Origin: Gnetum montanum
Taxonomy: Eukaryota > Streptophyta > Gnetopsida > Gnetales > Gnetaceae
Reading direction: 5' to 3'
NCBI GenBank assembly: GCA_015680685.1
Contig: MNCI01022150.1
Span: 183,044 to 224,581 of the forward strand
Length of the DNA stretch: 41,538 bases
The position numbers and the translations under genes are program-made. Of the stretch, positions 21,401 through 31,311 are shown piece after piece. Under the pieces are notes generated by a model that worked only from the letters and a program-made list of their open reading frames with translations, did not search any database and had not been told where the DNA came from. The first letter of the stretch is position 1. Every line of letters begins with the position of its first letter.

Positions 21401-22430
21401 CCCTGCTTGTTGCAGACTTATACTTGCAATTCCAAGAACTTTTAAAGCGTTTCCATTAGCAGCATATACAAGACTAGATTCAACTTTATGATAAGATGCA
21501 AAACAAGACTTATCTGGACAAATATGAAAGGAGGCACCTGAGTCAATTAACCAGATGTCACTGCTACATCCATCTGCCACCATTGTACATTGTTCTTGAA
21601 TCAGAAAACTAATGTTTTCATCAACTACATGTACCTCTGATGTTCCTTCTTTTGACTTCTTCTCATTTTCTTTATTTTTCTATGCTTTTCATGCAAAGAA
21701 ATCCTTCTTCAAATGACCTTTCTTCTTGCAGTAGCAACACTCTTGAGTTTGAGTTTTGCCATGTGATACTCCTCTGTCCATGCTTCTCCCCCTACTTGGG
21801 AAACGTCTCTTACTTCTACCTCTTTCCTCTGCTACATGAACATTTCCGGATCTAGAAGACTCATCTACTCTTCCTTCTGAATCTTGAAGGGTAGACACAA
21901 CCTGTTCAAATGTCATAGATGAAACACTCATAGAAGTAGTAATAGATGTCACAATTGCAAACTAGGGATCAGGTAAGGAGTCTAACAAAGCATAGGATTT
22001 AACTAAATCTGGAATAACAATTTTATATTCCTCCAACTTATTCAGATTTCCCATCATCTCATCCAAATGATCTTGAAAAAACACATCAGATCTCTTCTTG
22101 CATCTAAAAACTTTCTGATAAATGTGAAAGGTATTCAAACATGATACTTTGTCAAATCTATTCTTCAGCATTTGCCACAGATCATGTGGATCTATATCAG
22201 GTTTGATTGAGGCCAAAATCCCATTGCTTAGGGTTGGATGAATGAAAGATAATGCCCTAGTCTGAATTTTCCTCCAATCAGCATTTGACAACCGCATTTG
22301 ACATTCCTGCTGGTTGAGAGGGTTCTAGGGCCTCTTGGCACTTCTTTTGTGCTAAAACAGCCTTCATCAAAATGCTCCAAACGTTCCAGTTCCTTCCTAC
22401 CAATCTTTCCATTGTTTGCAGCCTCTCCAT
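18432..22430 (-). pseudogene. Copia gag-pol polyprotein, inactivated
   Basis: From an ATG at 22430 the reading gives gag. A CCHC knuckle follows at about 21739-21700 (CCYCKKKGHLKKDF, last Cys replaced by Phe). Then come protease with DSGAS at about 21544, the GAG-pre-integrase segment WHRRLGHIGW at about 21165, integrase with SDVCGP at about 20974, reverse transcriptase with LLYVDDMLIAG at about 19400, and RNase H with ESEYVAL and CDSLSAI. At least eight in-frame stops and two frameshifts (near 22285 and 20700) break it. Several stops can be explained by C-to-T change in CAG, CAA or TGG codons, consistent with decay of methylated DNA. Confidence 0.93.
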
Positions 22431-22444
22431 CTCTTTAAATCTAA

Positions 22445-22455
22445 CTTCGATACCA
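22445..22455 (-). promoter_or_regulatory. Copia primer-binding site
   Basis: On the - strand TTGGTATCGAAG follows the 5' LTR with a short spacer. It resembles the TGGTATCAGAGC site complementary to initiator tRNA-Met used by plant copia elements, with some differences. Confidence 0.75.
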
Positions 22456-22457
22456 AT

Positions 22458-23095
22458 TGTTATAATCAGATCTGAAAACACACTATAAATGCTTTAGAGA
22501 AATTATTAGAACCATACAGATCTGAATAAATCATTAGAGGCAAAATATTGCGTTGTAGCAGGTCAAGAAACACTATAAATCACTCTCAAAACATTCTAAA
22601 CTCTAGCAAACATTTGTTGTGATAACAAAATGAAAGCAGAATGAAAACAGTAAAAATAGCACAAGAACACAGAGAGTTATGTGGTTCGGGCCCTTTTTAC
22701 CCTACTTCCACAACAATGCTGATCTGCCATCTATTCTTCTCAAATCTTCAAGACACAAGCCATCCTTGTAACTTTTCCAAACACCCAATCTATTATTCCA
22801 ACAGATCTCAGATCAACACCAACAAGACTCACGTCTCCAAGGTAAAACCTTGATACAATGCTTTCACTTCAAAGCACACCCTAAAGGCTATCCCAAGCCT
22901 TCTATTTATGAAGAAACATGAGGACCAAACCCCAATCCTAATACATGTGGGATAAAACACCAAGCCTCCTATTTATGAGGAAACATGAGGACCAAACCCC
23001 AATCCTAATACATGTGGGATAAAACACATCCCCACATCAAATGTAACATAAAAGAAAATACAACAATTAATGTATTTGTCTTCATTTTTCCAACA
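22458..23095 (-). repeat. Copia 5' LTR (638 bp) with internal duplication
   Basis: It matches the 3' LTR except for a 67-bp tandem duplication starting at 22894 and 22961. The duplicated unit holds a TATA-like CATAAATAG on the - strand, so the core promoter is present twice. Confidence 0.95.
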
Positions 23096-23894
23096 CTCGG
23101 TCCCCTATGACAACTCTGTCTCCTAGTATGTCAGCGTGGGTTCAGTCCCTAAAACCCCTGAGCAGACCGAAATGGAGGGGCCATGTGGGGGACCCCCCAA
23201 GGGGGGGGGGGGAAGACCCTTGCTCCACCTAAGGCTCCCCACCCCCCGGGCGGCCATAGGGCAAGGATGAGCCCAAAGTGGCAGCCTCGCTTCTGCTGTT
23301 GCAGTGTTGCTAGAAAAAATTTGGACAAGTTAACCCTAAATCCTAGTTTGAGGCATTTAGGAAGGCAAAGTAAAGTGAATTCCCTGGAGTTTTGACCCGT
23401 TTCCCAATTGCACAAAAAAGCGGTCCACAAGATCCGTGGCTCGGGCCTAGATCGATGGCAGGGAAGATCTGGGAACTTGTTGGCTTTGCATGCATGGCAC
23501 CGGCCCATCAAAAAATACTTCGGCATCTTGCAACCCACGCATGGAGGGCAGAATGATTTCACCTTTGGCCTGGGCCCCTAGACACCTGACAATCGAGGAC
23601 TTTGTGATGATGACCTCAATGCCCCTAAAGTAGGTTCGATCCTCACGCCAGTTAGAGAAGAAGGCATCATCTAGGAGGGCCGGGCCACCAACAAGCTACA
23701 ACAGGATGTCACTTCAGCCGCATCATTCCACCAGTTCCCACAACTCATTGTCTTCTTGAAACATCGCATAGTCAGGCTCGTAAGTCGGTGTGACCCCCAT
23801 CGCAGCGTCAATCTCTCTCCACGCAATTGCAGCCTGTGAAACTACCTGCGAAGGGGGGGGGGGGCAGTTTGCACAGTCAAAAGACTTTGTGATT
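23096..23894 (-). pseudogene. LINE 2 ORF2 region downstream of the zinc ribbon
   Basis: On the - strand a degraded reading continues after the reverse transcriptase C-terminus (AAIAWREIDAAMGV, then DDAFFSNWRED and MRGLQDAEVFFDGP), with stops and frameshifts. No RNase H motif could be found. Together with the J-like segment beyond the copia insert it makes an unusually long C-terminal region. Poly-C/poly-G runs at 23202-23212 and 23857-23867 disturb the frame. Confidence 0.5.
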
Positions 23895-26800
23895 TCAAAA
23901 TTTCCACACTACCCATAAAAGTAGCGTGGCTCGAGAATCGCCTGTTAATTTAATCAGGGAAGCCCAGCCCATCTCCCGACACATGGATTGCATGTAGGCA
24001 CATTGAAAAATGAAATGCTGAACAATCTCGGGCGTGGTGCCACACAATGGGCAGGTGTCACTGAGAATGAGGCCCTGTCTGCTTAAATGTGCCCATATCG
24101 GCGGTGTGTCATTTTTCACTAGCCATAGGAAAACTTTAATTTTCTCGGGCAGCCGTCCCTGCCAAATCTGATGCCACTGTAGTACCAGTGGGTACATGGC
24201 AGTCAATAGGCGACATGGTTCGAAATTTGACCACCCCTGCACCTGCATTTTCTGTGCGTGGCTGCAGAGCTTCTGCTAGGGCCTCGAGTCCTGTGCTCTC
24301 ATCTGCCACCGTATGTACTTGCCGTTCATTATTTTGACCCATTGGGCTGGCTCCCAGTATTGGCACGTGAAACGGAGTAATAGGTGTTGCTGACCCAACG
24401 TCAACTCGTTTTCAAACTTTGAAATTCCCAGCTCCCCCCCCCCCCTCGACGTAGTTTGGGGGCACACGATTTGTTCCCAGTTGGCAAGGTGTAGTTTGCA
24501 CCCCTCTTTGCCCCCCAACCAGACGAATCGGCAGATGCGCATGTTGATACTGTCAATAATGGCATGCGGTGGGGTGGCAATAGCGGCCACAAAACAAGTC
24601 ATCGTCGTGAGCATCCCCGAGGCAACCACCATCCTCCCCTTCCTAGTCAAGAAATGATTGCCTAGTTTCCCACCCATCTTTCAACTTTTTCTAGAAGTTC
24701 TCCCTAAGAAACACACCGCCCCCACTAGAAAAGCGGGATGCCCAAGTAAGTATCCCTAATCGTTCTAGATAGAATGTTCAGGATTTGCACTACCCTGCTC
24801 TTCACCTATGTGTCCACGTTTTAAAAATGGGCCGTTGACTTAGCCTGGTTAATTACCATCCAAGCTTGTCCATGATCCATGAGAGCACCACATTGATGCT
24901 ATGTGCTTGTGGGACCCTAGCGCGACTAATTAACATTGTGTCATCCTTGTAATGCTCAGCCAGACATTCTAGCCCTACAATTTCTAGACCCCCGAGACCT
25001 GCCGCCTTGTAGTAATGCTGCAACAAATCCATAGCAATAATGAAAAGTAATGGCGAGAGGGGGTCCCCTTGTTGTAGCCCCCTCCTAGGTGAGGATAGGG
25101 CCCACAGTTGCCTCCCCACGTCGAAGGAGAATCCTGCAGACGATTGCAAGTGGATGCAAAGCTGGATAAAGCTTGGGTCAAAGCCCTTTTGCTGCATGAT
25201 GGTGGTTAGGGCTTCCCAGCTAAGTGTGTCGTATGCTTTAGTTATGTTTAGCTTGAGGCAGAGCCCGGGGAATTTCAAGATTCAAAGAGAGTGAAACACC
25301 TCCTACATGAGAAGCACTTGGTCCTGTAGGGTTCAGCCTTGTACGAACCCTGTTTGGTTGACCCCCACCAGTTTGGGGATTAGCAGAGCTAGCCTACAGA
25401 CGATCATCTTGGAGAATAATTGAATCAAGATGTTGCAGACCCCGATAGGTCTAAAGTGTTCTGAACAATGCACCTTTGCCTGTTTGGGATGCACACAATT
25501 CGAGAACAGTTTAGCTTCCGTCGAACCTGCTTCTTGGCCAACATTAGGTTGAAGGCATCCAGGATGTTGGGCCCCACAATATCTAGGAATGTCTTGAAGA
25601 ATTCGAGGCTCCAACCATCCGACCTTGGTGCCTTTCCTCCCAACATATCGCTGATCGTTGCTGTTAGTTCTTGCCAAGAGAATGGAGCTAGTAGTTTAGT
25701 GTTATCCTCCTCGTTCAACATTTGCGCAATTCAAACCGAAATGGGCTTTGTGGGTCGCTTTGCCCAGATCGTCTCCCAATAGGGCATCAACTCCCTAGCG
25801 ATGCTCCGTGGTTCATCAATTATCCCTCCCCTGATGGTGTGTAGTCTATGTGGTTGGCTCCATCCATGTGTCTTGGCAATAGCGAAGAAGAATTTCTTTT
25901 GCTTGTCCCCCTCCCGGAGCCATCTAATCTGTTATCGTTGCTTCTAGTACGTCTCCTCCTCCAAGTTAAGGGCCTGTAGTTGCATCAGGATATTCTGCTC
26001 TTCTGCATGCAGATCCTCCCCAACCTCCTATAGGGCTTGAATCTGAGTTAACTTGTCTCGAAGCACCGTGTGGCCTGTCCAAAAAGAGAATTTATCCTCC
26101 ACTGGTAAGGACCGGATAGTCCATTTCAAATGAAACAATCCTTTGAGGAAATTCCTGGGGTCTTCCTGGTCCTGTCTATAATTTGCCCATATGTCCTTAA
26201 CTAATGGTCTCAACCACGGCTTGTGCAACTAGGTTGTCTCAAAACGAAACGACCGAGGTCTCTCGCCCTGTTCGGGCCCAAGCAGACAAATTAGGGAGCG
26301 GTGGTCTGAGGCCACCTGTTCTTGTCTCGTAACTTGCACAGCCAACCGTAGGAGGAGGTCAGAATTGATGCAGACCCGGTCAATTCTGGAAAGGACGCGG
26401 TTAGGCCCGTTCTGCTTATTGCTCCAAGTGAACTAGCAATTCTCAATGGGCAGATCCACCAGCGAGCGCACTGCCAAGAAATCTTGAAACTCTTGGGCGC
26501 CTGGGGGGTGGGGGGCTTCAGCACCTGATTTTTCCCATGGGTGTAACCTTTGGTTGAAATCCCCCACGATTAGCCACGCTAGGTGGTCTTGCACCAACAT
26601 CACCAGCCGCTCCAGTCTCTGCTCCCACACCTGAGGTCCATAGAAGTTGGTTAGCCATATTCCTTGGGAGGGGATATGAACTATCATGGCCCATTGCAAA
26701 GAGTCTATCAACATCATGTCATATTGGACGAGGATAACCAGACCCCCTGCCCGACCCACATAGGGGTGCAGGTGAACTTCCCAGCCATCCTAGATGAGAT

Positions 26801-26936
26801 GGCTAGATTCTGTTGCCTGCAGCTTGGTCTCCTGTAGGCATACGATATCACACTCCTCATCACGAACAATCCGTCTTAGGGTATTTCTTTTATAGGGTGT
26901 ACCTTGTCCCCTACAGTTCCAACTGAAGATTTTCAT
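23895..26936 (-). pseudogene. LINE 2 ORF2: AP-like endonuclease and reverse transcriptase
   Basis: It starts MKIFSWNCRGQGTPYK at 26936, the standard opening of an L1 endonuclease. CLQETKLQ, NFYGPQ, VGDFNQ (about 26564) and SDHRSL follow. The reverse transcriptase shows GGKAPRSDGWSLEFFK, LKLNITKAYDTLSW (about 25250), RRGLQQGDPLSPLLF (about 25085) and HYKDDTML (about 24951), where YKDD replaces YADD. Then come RGGGELGISKFE and the zinc ribbon CPLCGTTPEIVQHFIFQC (about 24041). Multiple frameshifts and stops interrupt it. It once nicked target DNA and reverse-transcribed the element RNA. Confidence 0.88.
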
Positions 26937-27063
26937 GTATGCGTAGACGAGCGGCGTTGGTAGACTTCCTGAAGGGTCTGCTGCAATCCCATGTCAATAC
27001 TTCGTTGTGTTAGTTTAGCCCTTGACAAACTCTTGCATGGGTGGCTGAGATGACCCTCCCCTC

Positions 27064-27064
27064 N
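27064..27064. other. Single undetermined base
   Basis: One N in the spacer between ORF1 and ORF2 of LINE 2. Confidence 0.99.
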
Positions 27065-27157
27065 GCCTGAGTCCCCAGATGATAGATCCATCTCCGAGAG
27101 CTTATGGGATGTGGTGTTCCCCCTTACCACATTGACCCATTCGCCCAGGGGGGAGCA

Positions 27158-28192
27158 CTATCCCAAGCACTGTTGGTTCAGCTGATGACAGTGAGGCGTG
27201 GGGGGTGCTAGTGTCAATGTTGTGTACCTGTTGTGGGGAAGAACGAGGGGCTGGTGAGAGACGATGTGGAGAGTCTCTAGGGGGGGGGGGGGGGGGGGGG
27301 GGTGTGGGTGGGGTGGCTTTGGGGGGTGGGGAGGGGGGCCAGGAAGAGGGCCAGGAAGAGGGTCGGTGGGGGGTGGGGGGGGGTGTGGTGGTGGAGGTGG
27401 AGGTGGGGGTTGTAATGGTGGTGGGGGTTGAGGTTGTGGGGGCTTTGGTCGGCCCTTACGTCCCACCGTAACCCAACCCCCATCCTTAGCCACCTGATAA
27501 GCTTGGTCCCGTTTCAGCTTGGGTCTGTCCATCTGAAACCAATAGTCTACTTCAAAGTGGTCAAGTTTCCCACAACAGGCACATCCTTTACTCCTGCCCT
27601 CCCAGGCACGTTGTAGTTGCTCCCTGACTGACTCTCCCTCTAGGTTCTTGAACTCAAACCGAAGGTGTTCCTCCCCTCCTGGAAGCTCCAACACTATCTC
27701 CCTAATGAGGTCTTTGGCAGAGAGACTTCGCCATACGCAGAAACGGGCAAACCCCATTTGCGCCATTGTATGCGTGACTTTGTCGAAGGCAATAAACTCC
27801 CCGAAAAACTCCGCCAGGCGTTCAAGGAATCCTAGGTTCCACATCTCCCAAGGAATCCCAGACACACGTACCCACATCGGAGCACAGGCAAACAGGTCCG
27901 GATCGTGGTGTGCCCCCAACCGCCATGGGGTCAAAGCTAGCCCCCTAGCACCATAGAACCATGGTCCCCCTAGAAGAACCGTGTTCCTATCTTGCAGGGT
28001 CAGGAAAATGAAGAGGAGCAATTCCTTTGATAAACTCCGGACCTCCACTGATCCCACCTCCCAGTTCTCCTTTACCCACTGTCGGATCAACTCCATCCGG
28101 GGGTGGGCTCTAGAGGACACGAAACAACCAATGAGACTCCGTTGCATAGTCCTAACCTCCTCTGCTGGTGGCCCGTTGACACGGAGGCGCAT
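27158..28192 (-). CDS. LINE 2 ORF1: DUF4283, zinc knuckle, proline-rich tail
   Basis: This is an open 344-codon frame with no stops. Residues 1-100 resemble DUF4283 (LLLFIFLTLQDRNTVLLGGPWF). Residues about 105-200 match the DUF4283-adjacent region (MWVRVSGIPWEMWNLGFLE). A CCHC-like knuckle lies at about 204-217 (CACCGKLDHFEVDY, last Cys replaced by Tyr). The C-terminus from about 250 to 315 is almost only Pro with Gln, His and Gly. ORF1 proteins coat LINE RNA. The proline tail is encoded by C-runs and its exact length is doubtful. Confidence 0.8.
   Translation of the reverse strand: MRLRVNGPPAEEVRTMQRSLIGCFVSSRAHPRMELIRQWVKENWEVGSVEVRSLSKELLLFIFLTLQDRNTVLLGGPWFYGARGLALTPWRLGAHHDPDLFACAPMWVRVSGIPWEMWNLGFLERLAEFFGEFIAFDKVTHTMAQMGFARFCVWRSLSAKDLIREIVLELPGGEEHLRFEFKNLEGESVREQLQRAWEGRSKGCACCGKLDHFEVDYWFQMDRPKLKRDQAYQVAKDGGWVTVGRKGRPKPPQPQPPPPLQPPPPPPPPHPPPPPTDPLPGPLPGPPPHPPKPPHPHPPPPPPPLETLHIVSHQPLVLPHNRYTTLTLAPPTPHCHQLNQQCLG
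27280..27302. repeat. Poly-G run with flanking G-rich tracts
   Basis: Twenty-three consecutive G on the + strand, followed by many shorter G-runs to about 27430. On the - strand they encode the proline tail of ORF1. Such runs can fold into G-quadruplexes and are error-prone in sequencing. Confidence 0.9.
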
Positions 28193-28469
28193 GGTACTGT
28201 TAGTGCGGGAGTGTTCCTCAATCTTCTCAGAGTCCTCCCCATCTCGGCCTTCCCTAGCCTTGGCCTGGTTTGTTTCTCCGAGGCCTGCCGATAGCTCTGC
28301 ATGGCCATTACCTCAGTTCTCCTGCTCTCTTCCGCTCACAAGTTCCACGGTGAGCTCCTTGTGTGCGTCTTATTCTTCTACCGCTCCGTCGTCGTCTGTT
28401 CTGCCTGTGCTCGTTCCGCTGTTCATTTGCCGTCCGTTCTACCTGCGCTTACTTCGCTCTTTATGTATC
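28193..28469 (-). other. LINE 2 5' untranslated region
   Basis: GC-rich sequence from the element 5' end (GATACATAAAGAGCGAAG on the - strand) to the ORF1 start. It probably holds the internal promoter. The chance reading frames on the + strand have no recognisable content. Confidence 0.65.
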
Positions 28470-28480
28470 GACAACATTGC
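28470..28480. repeat. Target-site duplication, right copy (LINE 2)
   Basis: GACAACATTGC, identical to 16943-16953. Composition changes from GC-rich to AT-rich exactly here. Confidence 0.85.
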
Positions 28481-28640
28481 ATTAACCATGAACATCAATA
28501 TAAATTCCTTGTTTATACTCATATATACATTACCAAAAAATTTAAATGTTAGGTACACTGCAGTAGTCATTCACTGGCAACTAAAACAAATGAACTAAAC
28601 ATTGTCTGAAATCAGCTGCTAAAGTGATTCAAAAGGAGTT

Positions 28641-28706
28641 GAAGAATGCATTGTTGAGCTCTTGAAGAATGTATTGCCAAGCTCTCCAAAAATGTATTGC
28701 TCCTTA
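28641..28706. repeat. Three imperfect 23-24 bp tandem repeats
   Basis: GAAGAATGCATTGTTGAGCT, GAAGAATGTATTGCCAAGCT and AAAAATGTATTGCTCC follow each other with a period of about 23-24 bp. Confidence 0.65.
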
Positions 28707-28933
28707 CAGAAAAAAGTGCACTCAAAGTGTTGAAACCTTGAAACTACTGATGACATATATTCAGAATATTCTATGCTCAATTTTCTACTTTTATAGCGGT
28801 ATTAAGTTATGAATTTTGTTTTTGGGATGATGTTTTAATGTTTAATGAAATATTTGTGGTTAAAAAGGTGTAAACTTCTAATTGGTGTTTTAAAAGATTT
28901 TGAAATTGTTTGGAATCTTCTGGAATTGTGATA

Positions 28934-29004
28934 TGGAATTGCAATTCCAAACAGGATCGTGATCCAGAACTGGATAACGATCTGGAATTGCCTGGATCAC
29001 GATC
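28934..29004. repeat. Palindrome and inverted-repeat cluster
   Basis: A perfect 16-bp palindrome TGGAATTGCAATTCCA (28934-28949) is followed by an 11-bp inverted repeat GATCGTGATCC (28955-28965) and GGATCACGATC (28994-29004). Further GATCTGGAATT words lie between. Hairpin potential is high; role unknown. Confidence 0.7.
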
Positions 29005-31014
29005 TTGATCTGATCTACATAAGTATGCCCTGAACTATGCCCCCTAATAAATGGAGAAGAACACTTAAATGCAGATCTGTAAGTTTAAGACACAGCAATG
29101 ATTAGGAACCATTGTAGACTAACGAGAGATCTAGAAAATCAGTGAAAGATTTTGATTGGTCAATTCATCCGAGGTTTTAAGTAGGAGCATATGTTCATTA
29201 CTAAGATACTTGACCTTTAATTGAATCTTAGCATGTATATTATTGAGATAAGAAAAAGGCCATGATAATGATGGTGATGATGATGACGCATATTCTTGGA
29301 CAATGCTTAAACATACCTAGCAGTGAACACGTAATTCAGATACATTTTAATAGAAAGTTCCAGGAACTAGCCAAAATAAAATTTTTGAAAGTGCATTGCT
29401 AACAGTTTTTTAACCTTTTTTTTTTGTAGATCCTCTTTGTTCGTATACAATATTGTACTTTTTATATTTTTTTTTTTACACCATGCTTGTTTTTTCTCCT
29501 TTTGTTATAACTGCATTCAAATAGTTTCATTATTTTTTTTAGTGTTATCGGAAGCTTCAGTGTTCATTTTCAAGCTTTGTACTATGCCTGAGCCAGTTGT
29601 GTTGCAGAGCTATGGCATTCAATGCACATAGAACTGGAAAAGTAGTGCTTCAACTAATTTAAAAAAACCCTGTGTGGAAACTATTTCATGTGAGATTGAT
29701 ATCCAATTGATGTTTCACATAAAAATGCTGACTTAAAATTGATCAAATAAATATAACAAAAGCTGTTTTCATAGTCAATACTTTGACTGCCATATAGTCT
29801 AATAACTTTAAAAACAACCGAGTATCAAACGATGCATTTGTTTCACAATTGAGTTAAGATGTATGGAAAGCATTGCATGGAGTTCAGAAGTATGATCTGC
29901 AAGCATTTTACTTTTAAGAATATCCTTACGGAATCAGGTACTGTGTAGTGTTTTCTCACACTTTTTATACTTCCTAACATTATTTATTAGTCCAACAGGT
30001 GACAACCAGGCTGTGAATTATTTGAGGTTTGTTCTCTGTTGGTTTGACATCTTCATAAGGAGGGATGCCAGTTTGCTATGTTTTATGGAACAAGTAGGTT
30101 TTTAAGTTCTCTTTCCTTTAAAACATTTTGATTAATAAAGTTTGTTTCTTCAAGTTACCCAAAAAAAAATGTGGGATTCATTTCGATGATTGAATTGGCC
30201 TCAACTTTAGAATAATTTTGAAGGGCATAATGCAACTTACGTATGTAATTTTTTACAGGTATCTTGTAAAGGAACTCAGAAAACATTCAGACAAGAATTG
30301 CTAGTGTAGATTCTTCTTGGATTCATTGCATTTTCATCTTTTAGAGTTTTATTAACACTTCTTTTATCACTGAAAATGACCTTGAACTGTCACAAATTTT
30401 TTGCTCCATGTAACCATTAATTATTGTTGGGAGACTGCATATAGCTGTATGTACAGATGTAATATATATACCGATACATAACGTTGGGACATGCCATTTG
30501 TTCATTCTTTTAAAAACTAAACCAGGAGTATTCTCTTCGGTGTTTGTCTTCTGTTACATGCAGTTTATACATCTTTTTGGATGCTTATCAACGTTTTTTA
30601 AGTTAAAAATATTATATGAACACCTGGATGTTTAACATTAATTTTCGTTGGCCTGCGATATGATCGCTCACATTTTTACCTCGGAGGTAACATAGAATTT
30701 TGTCTACCACCATGTTTTTCTAATTATATTAAAGTAAATTATTTTTAATTGGATATAATATTTGCTTGTGTACATTTCTACCAAAGGTTGTGAATTCCAT
30801 TAGGTATGAGTGGTTGTGGAGTTGACTTACGATAAATATTTCGATATATACGGTATCATCAAATTGGGTATTCATTGTAATATACCTTCTTAAATTGGGT
30901 TAAGAGCTGTAAACAAGTATTCTATTAATGTATATTCTATAGTGAATTGTTGCAAAAGACTTGGGGTATGTTATCGTGAGGGACTGATTGGGGTCTTGCT
31001 TGCTGTAATCAATG
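29005..31014. other. AT-rich region without genes
   Basis: No coding or RNA feature found. It holds poly-T runs (about 29410-29425 and 29468-29476), a short GATGAT run near 29269-29286 and a small inverted repeat TTACCTCGGAGGTAA near 30677. Confidence 0.4.
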
Positions 31015-31085
31015 GGATTATATCATATGGAACATTGTGTGATTCGGATGTATCGGATTATATCATATGGAACATTGTGTGATTC
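31015..31085. repeat. Tandem duplication of 31 bp, period 40
   Basis: Two identical 31-bp copies (31015-31045 and 31055-31085), starting GGATTATATCATATGG, are separated by GGATGTATC. The identity suggests a recent duplication. Confidence 0.9.
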
Positions 31086-31311
31086 CGACGTAAGCTTCAA
31101 AGATGTTGAGTGGATTGCCAAAAACACTCATGTATACTATTGTGTTCAAGAAATATAAAAGATGATATGATACATATAATACAATTAATAGTTGTGTTGT
31201 CACAGAGAAAACATTTATAATTTTATATTTTATGATTTTTATGGATTTTATAAATATAAGAATAAAACTATAATAATCATTCACATGTTGCAATAAATGG
31301 TTCCTAGTCAC

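Larger units (their letters stand above)
17792..23095 (-). mobile_element. Ty1/copia LTR retrotransposon nested in LINE 2
   Basis: It is a complete but dead element: 638-bp LTR on the right (5' LTR), 587-bp LTR on the left (3' LTR), both TGTTGG...AACA on the - strand, with primer-binding site, purine tract and a single gag-pol reading in the copia order gag, protease, integrase, reverse transcriptase, RNase H. The LTRs differ by about 20 substitutions in about 570 aligned bases by eye, plus two indels. Domain wording resembles the Tork/TNT1 lineage. Flanking 5-mers (CTGAG left, CTCGG right) do not match exactly. Confidence 0.95.
16954..28469 (-). mobile_element. GC-rich LINE on the - strand, split by a copia element
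   Basis: It is bounded by the 11-bp duplication GACAACATTGC. Without the 5304-bp copia insert it is about 6.2 kb. On the - strand the order is GC-rich 5' untranslated region, ORF1 (28192-27158), ORF2 from 26936 with endonuclease, reverse transcriptase and zinc ribbon, an extra C-terminal region, a 3' tail with TTTTGTAATTCTTCTTGTAT, and a short A-run (T-run 16955-16961). Frameshifts and stops make it inactive. Its high GC content contrasts sharply with the flanks. Confidence 0.88.

Noticed and set aside
27205-27471. Gly/Val-rich frame on the + strand
   Set aside because: Shadow of the proline-coding C-runs of LINE ORF1.
28641-28706. CRISPR-like array
   Set aside because: Units are imperfect direct repeats without spacers, and the genome is eukaryotic.
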